NCBI RefSeq assembly: GCF_050624435.1
Contig: NC_134535.1
Coordinates: 128,826,731 to 128,890,730, forward strand
Length of the DNA stretch: 64,000 bases
Direction of reading: 5' to 3'
Source of the DNA: Tenrec ecaudatus
Lineage: Eukaryota > Chordata > Mammalia > Afrosoricida > Tenrecidae
Shown: positions 34,967 to 46,437 of the stretch, piece by piece
How the letters are laid out: each line of letters opens with the position of its first letter
Numbering within the stretch: the first letter of the stretch is position 1
Translations under genes and position numbers: made by a program
Notes under the pieces: generated by a model
Database searches by the model: none
Told to the model about the DNA's origin: nothing
What the model saw: the letters and a program-made list of their open reading frames with translations, nothing else

Positions 34967-35504
34967 TGTGGTAGTAGTTAATAGAATCTGGTGTCAGTTT
35001 GGGACTTGAGAGGATTAAGAGTGAAGGGGTAGAGTCCAGTCTGTCAATGGGGTCATAGCCAATGAGGAGGCCTCTGTGTGGGCATGGCTTTCTCCTGAGA
35101 ATTCTGGGAATGCCTAGATTTTCCTCCTTGCAGGCGGCAGACATACTCTCTCTCAGCTCATTCCCCGAGAGACACTCTACTGATAGACCCCATGCCCCGA
35201 GAACTTGAGGAGCCATGTGGAGACTCCTGCTATTGCTGAGATGCTTCTACCACCACTGGATCCAAAAGACTTGCACCCACTGGCCTGTGGTCTGCATGCA
35301 TTCGGCGTTATTGTATGTAATTCGTGAGTCTGAAGAGGATTTTAGATTGGTATCGGGTATATGGTTAATATTAGACTTATGCACTTGATGTGGACTGGGC
35401 TGGAACATTTTCTCAATATTCAATTGTTATTGTATATAAAGCTCTTTCTTATATACATACGAGTGTCTATGAATTTGTTTCTCTAGTCTACCTAGACTAA
35501 CACA
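34967..35504 (+). repeat. ERVL-type LTR (family A)
   Basis: Starts TGTGGTAGTAGTTAATAG and ends CTACCTAGACTAACACA. Only 110 bp after the previous LTR, same orientation. Confidence 0.6.
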
Positions 35505-36049
35505 GTCGCCATGGAATGTACACTGTGTATAAAAGGGGAGAAGGAGAATTGAGGTAGAGGATGGCTTCTAGAAACCTAATATCAACGCTTTCACCTGTGG
35601 GATGAACGACCAGCTAGCATTCAGACTCTGAGACGTCTGCCCTGCACTGTGGAAACAGCGCGCTCTCCTGTGGCCAGCAAGTGTCCTGAGGAGGGCGTCA
35701 AGACGCCAGCGTCCGCTTCCTAGCTCTCTCTCTGGATGAATTCTGGACAAGTCTCTCCATATGTACAGTCAACACTTTTGTCACTTCTCAAGTAAAAGTT
35801 TTTGAAAAATAAGGTGGCTGGAACCTTGGAAAAGTTGTGATTCCAAGATGAATACAATTCACTACCATCAAACATCTATCGGGACAGATTTAAAGACTAT
35901 TATCAAGCCTCCTCTTGGATTTTTACTCCAGGGAGCCCTTTCTACCAACTCGAATGCATGTGCTGGGGCTATAACAATTCTCAGAGTGGAGAATTTTTTT
36001 ATGTGCGGTAGTCTAATGGTTTGTTGGTTTGTTATTGTGGTGAGAATAT

Positions 36050-36520
36050 ACACGTCCAAATATTAGCCATGACAAGGTCCACCTGGATAACTGAGTGACA
36101 TTGGTTATAGATTTCACTGGGTGCCACCACCATCTCTAGGCTTTCTCAAGCATTCTACCACTGTTATCAGACTCAGTACCAGCCACACAAAACACCTCCC
36201 TTCCCCTCCCCCCACCACCGCTGGCAGCCACTAATAATCTTTCATTTCTGCATATGCACTGATCTCGTATAAGCGAGATGATGCATATTTTTAAGACTGT
36301 CTTGTTTCACTTGGCAAGTTTTCAAGGATTAGCCACACTGTGGCGTGCATCCGAGCATCGCTTGTCCACAGGACTGTGACGTGTCCCACTGTTACATGCA
36401 CCATAGTCATCTGTTTCCGGACCTCTGGGTTGTTCCGTTTAGGGGGTTATTGTGAAAAAGACGTTGACCACTACTGCACTGGTTTCTGCTTGTATTCTAT
36501 GATCACGTCTTTGGAGTATT
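36050..36520 (-). mobile_element. Old L1M-type 3' end, antisense
   Basis: Segments CTTGGCAAGTTTTCAAGG, CAGCCACTAATAATCTTTC, TCTGGGTTGTTCCG resemble the antisense 3'UTR of L1M families. Confidence 0.5.
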
Positions 36521-36559
36521 ACGTAGACGTGGAATGACTCAGTCACAGGGCAATTCTAA

Positions 36560-36745
36560 AGAAACCTGGTGGATTTGTGGTTTAGGAATTAAGCTTTTAA
36601 CTGCAAGGTCAGTGGTTCAAACCCTCTAGTCTCTCTGAGGGAGAAACATGAAGCTGTCTGCATCCATAAAGATTTAACACCCCAGAGACCCCATACAAGG
36701 TCGCTGTAAGCCTGGGTTGACTATGGCAGTGGCATTGACTTTTTG
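36560..36745 (+). repeat. AfroSINE copy
   Basis: GAAACCTGGTGGATTTGTGG, AACTGCAAGGTCAGTGGTTC, GCTGTCTGCATCCATAAAG, tail GTTGACTATGGCAGTGG. Confidence 0.7.
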
Positions 36746-37377
36746 GTTGGTGGACAGTTGTATGTTTAACTTTTTGAGGTGTCTCCGAATGATTTTCCCC
36801 AGTGGGTAATGTGTTGCGTTTCCAGTGGTGGATGAGGTTTCAGTTTGTCCGCATGTGGTGGGTTCCATTTTTCTGTTTTGTTTTGTTTGTTTGTTTGTTT
36901 TACCATTGCAATGGAGAGTGAGATGATTCTGACTCTTTTTTTTAATGTTCTAGATGTGCACCTGGAAACCATGCTTCTGAGGTTCTAGAACCATATTTCA
37001 AGCCAAGGAATTGAGCCATCATGAGAAACTGGATTCAGGCAGTAACCAGTCTCATTTAGTAAGCAGTCTCATTTGATATTCTGACATTGTGTTTGTTCAA
37101 AATCCCATTTCCATTTCCACATTAGCCCAAGCCCAGACTGGAGCAGTGGAAGATGTTATAGGCTTGGCTTTTTACGCACTTACATGAGGCTTATCATTGA
37201 AGTCAAGCCTTTTCCATCTCTGGATCACTAAGGATGAACTCAGTGCCTAAACTTCAGTGCTGCATAGGTACATGATCTAAATCAACAATGAAGACCCACC
37301 TCCTGAGTACACCGAATAGACACAGAACATACACATAGATAAAGACTCTTCATATAAAAGAACATCCTAAGTGTTTT

Positions 37378-37745
37378 AGTTTACAAGGATTGTTATAACA
37401 AACTATAATCAAAATACCCTATGTAGATACAAATACAATACACCCTAAAGTAAATAGCTCTAAAGAATGTAAATTTAGTGTCTCCTGGTTTTGGAAGCTA
37501 GAAGTCCATATTAAGGTACTAGCTGCTATTGGTTGCTTCTGTGAGCTTTGAGGATGGTGCTATTCCATACCTCTCCCCTACTGTCTAGTGACTACAGCAA
37601 TCTCTGGTGCCCCAGGAAAGACTGCTTGTAAATTGCTTCACATATTGCGTAACTTCTCCCTGTGAGCATCTATTTTTCTGTATCTGTACTCCTCTTTTAT
37701 ATGGCTCTATTTAGGTGATATGAAGACTAGGACCCACCATATGCC
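37378..37745 (+). repeat. MaLR (MLT1-like) LTR remnant
   Basis: Text resembling MLT1 LTRs: ACAAGGATTGTTATAACAAA, GGAAGCTAGAAGTCCA, AACTTCTCCCTGTG, then a GACTAGGACCCACC end. Decayed. Confidence 0.5.
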
Positions 37746-37949
37746 AGTATCACGTAACTGAAAATATATTTTTAAAGAAAGAGTATTTTTGTCCACACAA
37801 GGTCACGTTGACAGGTAAACCCAGATGGTACAGCTGATTCATTGGTTCTTGACATCTCAGTGGAAGACGGGTTATTTGGAGTCTGGGCCAGAACCTCATT
37901 TGGTGAATCATAGCACAGACCCTTAGAATTTTGGAGCAACATGCTTCCA

Positions 37950-39800
37950 TCCTCTGCAGAGATCTACTCTCTTTTGAGAAACAGATTTCTGTTTATTCCT
38001 GGGCCCAAGTGACCCGCCATGAAGTGGGTGTTGTCTGAACCACAGCGTCATCAAGTTGAGTGTATATAGCAGCGCTGGAGCTTCACTACATGAAGATGGT
38101 TTGTATGAGACTGAGACGGAGCACAAGTAAGCTGCATGAAGAAGTGGCCCAAATGCCCACGGTCTCCACTCTTGTCACAGTACCTTCCTTCTCCCAGTTG
38201 GCACCGATGGCCTCCTGGAGACTTCCTTATGATCAGGTGACTGAAGAAAACACATGCTTAGTTTATAAATTATTCTGCATGATATGCAGGTACCTCTCAA
38301 GAGCGGACAGTAGCCACAGTTCCTTCTGGGACTCCTTGATGGATGGTGGTGAAGGGAAATGGACCTACTTGTTCATTTTTCCTGGAAGTAGAGGTGGCCA
38401 GACATGTGACATATCTATCAGACATATCTATCAGTTCAGGGACTGTGGTAATGATTTGGCTGAGTTTTCAGGTACTTGGAAGGAACATGAATGGAAAATT
38501 CATGTGGAAAAGATGTATGTGGGCAAATATTTTGGAATGGGTCGATGATGTAAAGATTCTTGTGTCTCGTGTGAATCCTCACCCAAAGATTACGTTAGCA
38601 GAGAAGGATTTTAGCAATCAAGTGGATAGGATGATGTATTCTGTGGGTACCAGTAATCCTCTTTCCCCAGCCACTCCTCTCATTACCCAAGGGGCTTGTG
38701 GGTAAAGTGGCTACGGTAGCAGGGTTGACACAGGCTCCACAAGCAGTAGGGACAAGTACCTGTCTACCATCAGCAGAGACCACCTGAGCCCATCACATGG
38801 TACCAGTCCGCAGGGAGATCAGCAAGGACTTGGTGGCAGAGTGATTACTTCAGGCAGCATTTTGTTCTTAGTGGAATAGACATTTTCTCTGGATACGGTT
38901 TTGCCTTCCTGGCTGCAAAGCTTCTGTCCAAAATATCACCCGTGGACTTATAGAATGCCTTATCCACTGTCACAGTGTGCCACACAGCATCGCTTCAGAC
39001 CAGGGACATCAATTCACAGCAGATGAAGTATATTAATGAGCGCATGCTCATGTGATTCACAGATCTTACCGTGTTCTTGATACTTGATCGCTGACCTCCC
39101 TATTGACCCAACCTGAATTTGTTCTAGGTGCAAGCATGCCTTGCGTGTTCCATGGCAAAAATTTTCCTCCATGGCTTTTTAAATATCAAGGGTGGTGTTT
39201 TCTTTCTTATTCATTATTTGTGTCTTTATTATTATTTTATCCTTGCCACTCTATTTTGGTTTTGTTCTTTATTGTTTCTGTTGGGTTTCCCAGTTTATGA
39301 CGCACACAGACAATAACTGATTCAAGGGTTTAGAGGGGATGTAGGGGTGGGGGTGGGAGACAGGGAGTATGAAGGGTTTGGGGGAGTGAACAATAAAGGT
39401 AGGAGGGGTGAGGGAGCACTAGAACTGATCATAATTACATAACTCATTTAAAAGGCAATATAACCACTAAGAGGGGGGTGGTCTAAAGTTGATTGTGGTA
39501 ATGATTGTACAATTCTTCTTGATCTGATTGAACAACTGAACTGTATGCAATGTGGAGTAGGTGGCCATAAAAATGTTTAAAAGGGAAAAACAATATTGAT
39601 ACCATTTAACTGGAAGTTAAAATTCCTCCTGGCGACTTGGGTTCCTATGCTTCAGGATCAACAGGCAAGGAAAGAAGACACTGTATTGAGTGGTGTGATT
39701 GATCCAAATATTTTATTGAGTTCACTTATAAAACATAAGATGCAAATGTGGGTAGTGTGTCTTTGGTTCTTTGTGTTAGTTGAATCATGTTAAGTACAAG
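37950..39800 (+). mobile_element. Decayed ERVL internal (pol) region
   Basis: Old endogenous retrovirus L remnant. Broken frames at about 38540-38880 resemble the RNase H-integrase junction and zinc-binding area, about 38885-39060 resembles the integrase core, and about 39590-39790 resembles the ERVL dUTPase-side 3' pol. Multiple stops and frameshifts make it non-coding. About 39300-39590 is foreign to this alignment and looks like an L1-type 3' end insertion with an A-rich end. The left boundary is uncertain. No env was seen, as is normal for ERVL. Confidence 0.65.
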
Positions 39801-39876
39801 TATAACTTTTTAATTATGATTATTTAGGGGTTATGTATGGAGATGTGTACCTGTACCAACTTGCCAAGGGGTAGAC

Positions 39877-40460
39877 TGTGATGGTTAAGCTTCGGTCAAC
39901 TCGACTGGGCCAGGATTCTCTGTAGTTTGGCAGTTAAGACATATAATATCTGATGATAAACTCTAATATAATGTAATCACTTCCATAATGAGATTTGTTC
40001 TGAGGAGACAAGCTACTGAAAGGGCATTTTCTCGGGGATGTAGCTTGCTTCTAATACGTGAAGATGCTATGTAAAGGTTCGCTTGCTTTTTGCTGAAGCA
40101 GCATCTTGCATCTTGTTTGTTATCTGATCTGCAGGTCTTTGACTTGAGGCAACAGCTTGCCATATTGCCTGCCAACCCTGTGACTTTCTATAGCCTGCTG
40201 TCTTACCTGCCAGTCTTGGACTTATTTATTTTTCCAGCCAAAAGCCTATCTATCATCTGACATGCTGATCTTGAGTTCATCAATGGCGCCAGCTACATAA
40301 GTAAGATGACAGCTTAACATCTGACCCATGAAACTGAACCTTAACAGCGGTGTGAACCATTTATTTATTTTAGAGTGTGTGCTGTCTCTTTCTCTTTGTA
40401 TGTGGGCATAAAAGCATCACTGGCTTATCTGGAGATCTAGTCCAAGTCACACTGCAATAT
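39877..40460 (+). repeat. ERVL-type LTR following the pol remnant
   Basis: Begins TGTGATGGTTAAGCTT and continues with a GTCAACTCGACTGGGCC block, as in MLT2-class ERVL LTRs. It directly follows the ERVL pol remains, so it is probably that provirus's 3' LTR. The 3' boundary is approximate. Confidence 0.5.
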
Positions 40461-41046
40461 ATTTTAGGGAGGAGAGGGTGCACAATTTAATCAATAGCAT
40501 TGTCACCATCATCACCACTGCTATCACTGACTACAACTCACAGGTGTGGCGGTGTAGAAAATGGCTTTTCTACCCAAGTCTCTATAATTCCACAAAATGA
40601 TTGGGTGAGGCTATGCAGATGGGGCATGTGTGACCCTAATAGAAGGGATAGGTCATTGTTGCTGCCACCACTACCACTTCGCCTTCCTCCCCTTCCCTCC
40701 TAGCTAAAGGGTTAATAAGCCACCTTCTGAAGGAGTAGCAGGAGAAACCCCAAGGACCTTGGAAGAGCATTTCCAAGATCGCTGTCTTAAGTAGAGGAGG
40801 CCACTGAGACCAGATGCCTCAGTGACTGTGGCAGGGAGACCCAGAGGAGCAGCTCTGAGGCTGGAGTAGCTTCTCCTCCTATGGAACTGTAGGACAGAGC
40901 AACAGGTAAGCTACCTTCCTGGCCCATAGAGCCAAAAGGCAAGGGACCATGTGGCGGAGAGACTGTGTACTTGGCTCCTGGATGAGGAGGCTCATGACCT
41001 ATCCCTTACTACTTGCCGGTCCCGACTAATGGTAACTATTGATTTC

Positions 41047-41238
41047 CTGGTGCCATAGTGGTTATGGATTGGGCTGCGATCTGCCCAGTCAGCAGTTCAA
41101 AATTACCAGCTGCTCCACAGGAGAAAGATGGGGCTTTCTACTCTAATAAACAGTTAAGTCTCAGAAAGTCATCGGAGGTGAGGGGTCTGGAGTCACTATG
41201 AGTTGGCATCGACTCGATGGCAATGAGTTTTGGGGTTT
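41047..41238 (+). repeat. AfroSINE copy, full length
   Basis: CCTGGTGCCATAGTGGTTAT 5' end to a GGCATCGACTCGATGGCAAT tail, close to the family consensus. Confidence 0.8.
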
Positions 41239-41489
41239 TGTTGTATTGACTTTTCTATTGAATCCCCTTAATTGTGAGTTTTGCCTGAGAGTTGTGTGTG
41301 GCCATAGCAATGAATTTTTGAACCCAGCTGTTGTAGAATGCTGTGGGAAGACTGGTTGGTTTCAGAATAGGTAAAGGAGGATGGAGCACAGAAGCACGTT
41401 GGACCCCTGGACCATGTCAATGGTGAAGTCAGAGGAGGTTACATATGTCCACCCACATTGCCTTTATTAAAATAGAAACCATATGACAC

Positions 41490-41973
41490 TGTGATTGTGA
41501 CATAAGTTCATGTCAACTTGATACATAAGTCTAGGGGTGGAGTCTAGCTGTGCCTCCTTATGGGTGTGGTCTTTCCATGAGAATTCTGAGAACTTCTCTT
41601 TCTCCCTGGAGGTGGTCCACTCTCTCTCTCTGCTTCACTTTCCTGCTGCTGAGAGACACTCAGAGAGCTGGAGGAGCAAGTCACATAGAGACCTGTGTCA
41701 GTGTGCTGAGATGATTCCACCCTACTGGATCCACAAGACTTCACCCACTGGCCTGTAATCTTCCTGCCCTCGGCATCATTGCCTGTGCTGCTGAGTCTGA
41801 AAAGGAATTAATGGACTAGTATCAGATATATGGACTAATATCAAAATATGGACTTGATCTGAACAGGGCTGGGATGTTTTCTCAATGTACAATTGCTCTT
41901 TGACATAAAAATCTGTCTTACACACACACGAGTGTTGATGGATTTGTTTCTCTAGTCAACCTGGACTAACACA
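41490..41973 (+). repeat. ERVL-type LTR (family A)
   Basis: Starts TGTGATTGTGACATAAG with GTCAACTTGA and ends CTAGTCAACCTGGACTAACACA-type terminus. Confidence 0.6.
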
Positions 41974-42374
41974 GACACTAAATATTTAGAATGTATCACA
42001 TTATGATATTTATTATTTCCTGCAATTACAAAAGACAAGCATTGTAGAAAAATAGAAAATGAAATCTTCAATGAACTCATGATCCAGAAAAGGCCATTGC
42101 CAATATTTTTGTGTTAATATATTTGTGTGTAGTTATTTTTCAAATTGGATACTCTATGACTGAAGTATTAACTATGTTTAAGAGAAGGTTTTTAATGATC
42201 ACATGCTGTGGTTCCAGGCCCGGTGGCCCAGTGAGTTACCCGTTGGGCTGCTGACTGAAAGGTTGATGCTTGGAACCCACTCCACTGCTGTACAGGAGAA
42301 AGCCAGTCACTCTGTCCCCACAGAGGGGATCCTCTCAGAAACGCCAGGGAGCAATTCCACTCTTCCCTACGGGG

Positions 42375-42750
42375 CAGCAGTTCTGAACTTGTGGGTCACG
42401 ACCCCTTTGGGAGTGGAATGATCCTTTCACAGGGGTGGCCCGATTCATAACAGTAACAAAATTACAGTTATTAAGTAGCAATAAATGAGGAGCTGATGCC
42501 AAGGGTTCAAGTAGAAAGCAAATGTGTTGAGACTGATAAGGGCAACAAATGTACAAATGTGCTTGACACAATGGATGGATGCATGGACTGTGATGAGAGT
42601 TGTATGAGCCCCAATAAAATGATTTTAAAAATAAAATAAAATGCAAAAAAAAGGGTAGAAAAAAAAGAAAATAATTTCATGGTTGAGGGGTCACCACCAC
42701 ATGAGGAACTGTATTTAGGGTGGCAGCATGAGGAAGGTTGAGAACCAGTG
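42375..42750 (+). mobile_element. SPIN-like hAT in an AfroSINE, itself split by an L1 3' end
   Basis: Starts CAGCAGTTCTGAAC and ends GGTTGAGAACCAGTG. Flanks CTACGGGG/CTATGGGT match at 6 of 8 and lie in the CTATAGGG region of an AfroSINE. An L1-type insert occupies about 42485-42668. Confidence 0.75.
42485..42668 (+). mobile_element. Short L1 3' end inside SPIN
   Basis: GAGGAGCTGATGCCAAGGG to CAATAAAATGATTTTAAAAA followed by A-rich tail; 5'-truncated retroposon. Confidence 0.65.
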
Positions 42751-42831
42751 CTATGGGTCTCTGTGAATCAGAATTGACTCAACATCACAGGGTGGAGTTT
42801 ATTCAGGTGCGATTTTACAATGGGGAAAAAA

Positions 42832-43031
42832 AATCTTGCTGCTATCAAATCATTGTTGACTCACAGTCACCCCTATGGGACAGCGTGGGGCTGCCTTTCT
42901 GAGTTTCCAAGACTGTAACTGTTAACTTAAGTCAAAGCCCCTGCCTCCTCCCATAGAGCAGCGGGTGGCTTTAAACTGCCGACCTTGCAGATCACAGCCT
43001 CAACGCATAAGCACTACACCAGCAGGGCTCT
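42832..43031 (-). repeat. AfroSINE copy, full length
   Basis: Plus strand GTTGACTCACAGTCACCCCT to GCACTACACCAGCAGGGCTC. Confidence 0.75.
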
Positions 43032-43189
43032 AATGCGGGAGCCCACAGATGAAAAAGACACTTGCCAGGAAGGTGGCAAAGGCTGGTTTTGAGCTCAAAT
43101 CTTTCTTCTGAGAACCCAGGACTGCCTCGCTAGCCAGTTCTGTTCACCAGGGGTTTCCAACTTAAAAGAAGTCTGTGCAGCTTCCAGAA

Positions 43190-43380
43190 ACCCTCGGGTG
43201 GTTCAATGATTAGATGCTTGGCTACTAACGGAAATGTTAACAAACTGCTCCCAGGAGCCTTCAAAGAAAGGCTTCGGCCTTGACATCTACCTCCGGAAGG
43301 TCACAGTCCTGGAGATTACAGAGCACCTCTGCTTTGAAACCCAGGGGTCTGCCATGCCCTGAATTGGCTCCACGGCCACT
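43190..43380 (+). repeat. Diverged AfroSINE copy
   Basis: ACCCTCGGGTGGTTCAATGA start with GCTTGGCTACTAACGG, then a CCCTGAATTGGCTCC tail; weak. Confidence 0.4.
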
Positions 43381-43769
43381 CTTTCCATGGCCTCTTTTGG
43401 AGTCCCTAACTGGGCAGACACTTCATGAGCTCCCCTGCTCACTGAAAGATTGACGGGCCGGGGGGAGGGGGGGGTGGAGGGGGGGTCTGGTTTCAAGGCA
43501 CTTTGGAATAAAAATCAGCCTATGATTCCCCAGACATACACAAGGTCATGAAGAGTCAGAATCAACCCAAGGGCAACCTGTTTAAAATAAATCTTAATTG
43601 GATTCACACATCAATATCCTCCCTGTCCCCACTAAAATGCAAGCTTCTTGAAGTCGTGGTCTTTCGTGTCTTTGGTATTCTATCCCCTCCTCTTCCCCTG
43701 CAGACCCGCCCTTTATCCAAACAGGACACCATTTCCTGTCTCACAGCCATCTCTTTACCTAAGACCACG

Positions 43770-44268
43770 TGGCAGTTACTTAACCTGTTGTCAATTTGAG
43801 ACTAAAGAGTGAAGGGGTGGAGTCTGGTCTGTCAATCGGGTCGCAGATTGATGACCTCATTTGGAGGTGATAAGGATATAAATAGGTCACGGGAGGCGGA
43901 CACACACTCACTCCCTTTCAGACATTCCTATTGACAAGCCACATGGAGCTATGCTGATGCACTCAGAGCCCTGGAGCTGGAGAAGCCAGGTCAGCGCTGA
44001 GATGCTTCTGCCACCACTGGATCCACAAGACTTTCCACCCACCGGCCTGTGATCTTCCTGCATCTGGTGTCATTGCATGGTTGCATGAGTCTGAAGAGGA
44101 ATTTACAGATTGGTATCGGACATATGGGCTAATCTCGTACTTATGGACTTGATCTGGACTGGGCTGGATGTTTTCTCAATATTCACTTGCTCTTGCATAT
44201 AAAGCTCTTTCTTATACAGATATGAGTGTCTCCCTGGATTTATTTCTCTAGTCTACCGGGACTAACAC
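43770..44268 (+). repeat. ERVL-type LTR (family A)
   Basis: Starts TGGCAGTTACTTAACC, contains GTCAATTTGAGACTAAAGAG and ends CTACCGGGACTAACACA. Best preserved family-A copy by eye; useful as reference for the others. Confidence 0.6.
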
Positions 44269-46037
44269 ACACTGCCTAGGAATCAAAGACAAAAGACGGA
44301 GGCTGTTTTATCAAGGGCTCCTGTTTGTTACAAAAAACCATAGGACAGCACATTAGAGAGGGTGAAGAAAGGGCAAAGCCGTTTTCTCATTCCTGGCGCA
44401 GCTCTGTGGGATGTTTGGTCAGCTGAGTGGACATGGTGTGGGCATATGGGGGGTGGGTTGGGGTTTGGAGGGAATCCTCATACAATTCTGAAGTGGAGGA
44501 GGTCCAGGAAATGTCTCCGTTTTGGGTAATTTACTTAGACTTCCACTTTCTTATTTGATGGACTCTAACTGAGAAACCCACAGGTGGGCAAATCCCTCAC
44601 TTCCATCTATGGTCACAAACCCCCTTGCCCCGGTCCTCTGAACGCGCCCGTCTGGGCAGATGGGTACACTCTGGGCAAAAGACGAGACCTTCTTTGTGTC
44701 TCAAACCGTGACCAGTTCCGTTCGTTATAATTATCTTTGCCAGTTCACAGAGGTAAACTTCTACAAGACAGGTTAAGAATTTGGCTATGTTTTGATAAAT
44801 ACAAATAACTTTTTTGAATATTCAGTCATTCCACACTGATAAACACTATCTAAAAGTATTCCTGGACCAGAAGTAGAGTTGCCAAATATGACAAGGATTT
44901 TTTTTCCCCCAAGCTCCTGTCTACCTTGCTGCCTCACACCAGGCTCTCCCCAGCCAAAATCATATTTCATTCAGACGTGACCAGGGACACATCACTCGCC
45001 TTGTAATGGCTTAGTCCAACAAAGAGGCAGCCCCAAAGGACTGGAGAAACATTCGCTTGGGATTCTAGAATGATTAATCATTCCCTTATCCTGGCGTCTA
45101 AGCAAATGAACAGAGCTCATCCCTGCACCCCACCTTTTTTTCAATGCTTGCCTTAAAATAGACATCCTCCTAAGGCATTCAACCTGCCTATTAAAGAATG
45201 CATGGAATGTGCTTATATCCTGCACCCCCAGAGGAAGTCTTCTCTGGGCCTTGAGTTAACTAGTGTAGCTGGTGGATACATTAGTCTCCAAATAGCTTTC
45301 CAATTGCTCTCATTTCCTTGTCTTTTGAGACAACTCAAGATAAGAACCGAGCGAGCTGGGAAAGAACTCAGGAGAGCAGTTACCAAGCGCATGTGTTCTG
45401 CAGGCTTCCAACAGCGCTCAGGCGGACTGTTTCTCAGGGACCTCTCCTGTTCTCCTTTTAAATATCCCAGCGGATGCTCGTCTCTTCCAAACGATGACGA
45501 TCTCAATCACATATGCTCCTTCACTGATCCTCAGTTTCCCTCTGGGATACGTCGATGGCTGAATAGCTTTTACTCTGCTTCTCTCTCCCTTTCTTCTCTC
45601 CCCCAATCTCTCTCTGGAGCATCTTATTGGAGCATGTGCAGCAAGATTTCTTATGGATGCTCATGTCTCCCATTGAGACAAGTAGGAGACTGGTCTCAGG
45701 GCTTCGTTTTGTTTTGAGGTCCATAGAATATACAAGCTACCAACACAGAAATAAATCCAAATGGAAACGTGCACGCACACGTTGGATAAACGGCACCCCG
45801 ACATGCACACATGACCCCATCGCTCACATCCCTCATACACATAAACAGAATTGCCAATTCTGTAAACATGTAAAGAGACAGGCAATACATGAATATGCAG
45901 AGGAAAACCTACTTATACAACCACACAGGACATCAGCGGACCACGATTCACTCTTGGAAGTTATCTGCAAGATTAGCTATCAAACCAGCCCTGACTTCTT
46001 CCATACACTCATCCCTGCTTTTCACCAGAGGCCCATG
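44269..46037. other. Non-coding, downstream of the elongase gene
   Basis: No gene or named repeat recognised between the last LTR and the elongase 3' end. Confidence 0.45.
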
Positions 46038-46084
46038 CCTGCCAGGTAAGGAAGATGAAGATCCACATCACTCAACAGCACATG

Positions 46085-46090
46085 TTTATT
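46085..46090 (-). terminator. Candidate polyadenylation signal of the elongase gene
   Basis: AATAAA on the minus strand, 348 nt beyond the elongase stop codon, would give a 3'UTR of about 370 nt. The hexamer sits in sequence resembling an ancient mammalian interspersed repeat (plus strand TTTATTGAGTGCCTAC, read to about 46200), so the signal may have been supplied by a repeat. Confidence 0.5.
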
Positions 46091-46437
46091 GAGTGCCTAC
46101 TCTGCACGAGGCTCTGGGCCAAGGCAGGGAACACAGAGAATTCTACCCGTGAAGGACTCACAGGTATCTGGGAGGGGGAGTGGATATCCAAGCAAATGCA
46201 TGCACTTGACAGGAGAGTTGTAAGCCTGTGAGTGCTATGATAGAAGTGAGTACAGAAGGTTGTGTTCTTGTCTCTCCCTCTGAAGCCCGGGAAGGAGGGA
46301 ACTCTCCCTTCTTCCATAGGAGAAAAGGTGGGTCCTGAGTTGTCTGCTCCGCACAGGTGGGATGTGAGTCGCACCATCGTCCACACGACTCTGTGGGGAC
46401 TGCTCGATGAGTGACTTTTGCCCACCAGTCTTGCCTT

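Larger units (their letters stand above)
42213..42810 (+). repeat. AfroSINE host of SPIN plus L1 insertions
   Basis: 5' part to 42374 (GGCCCGGTGGCCCAGTGAG); 3' part from 42751 (GTGAATCAGAATTGACTC). The middle is the SPIN/L1 nest. Confidence 0.7.

Noticed and set aside
38060..38548. 162-codon frame as a host gene
   Set aside because: It lies within broken ERVL pol-like sequence with stops on both sides.
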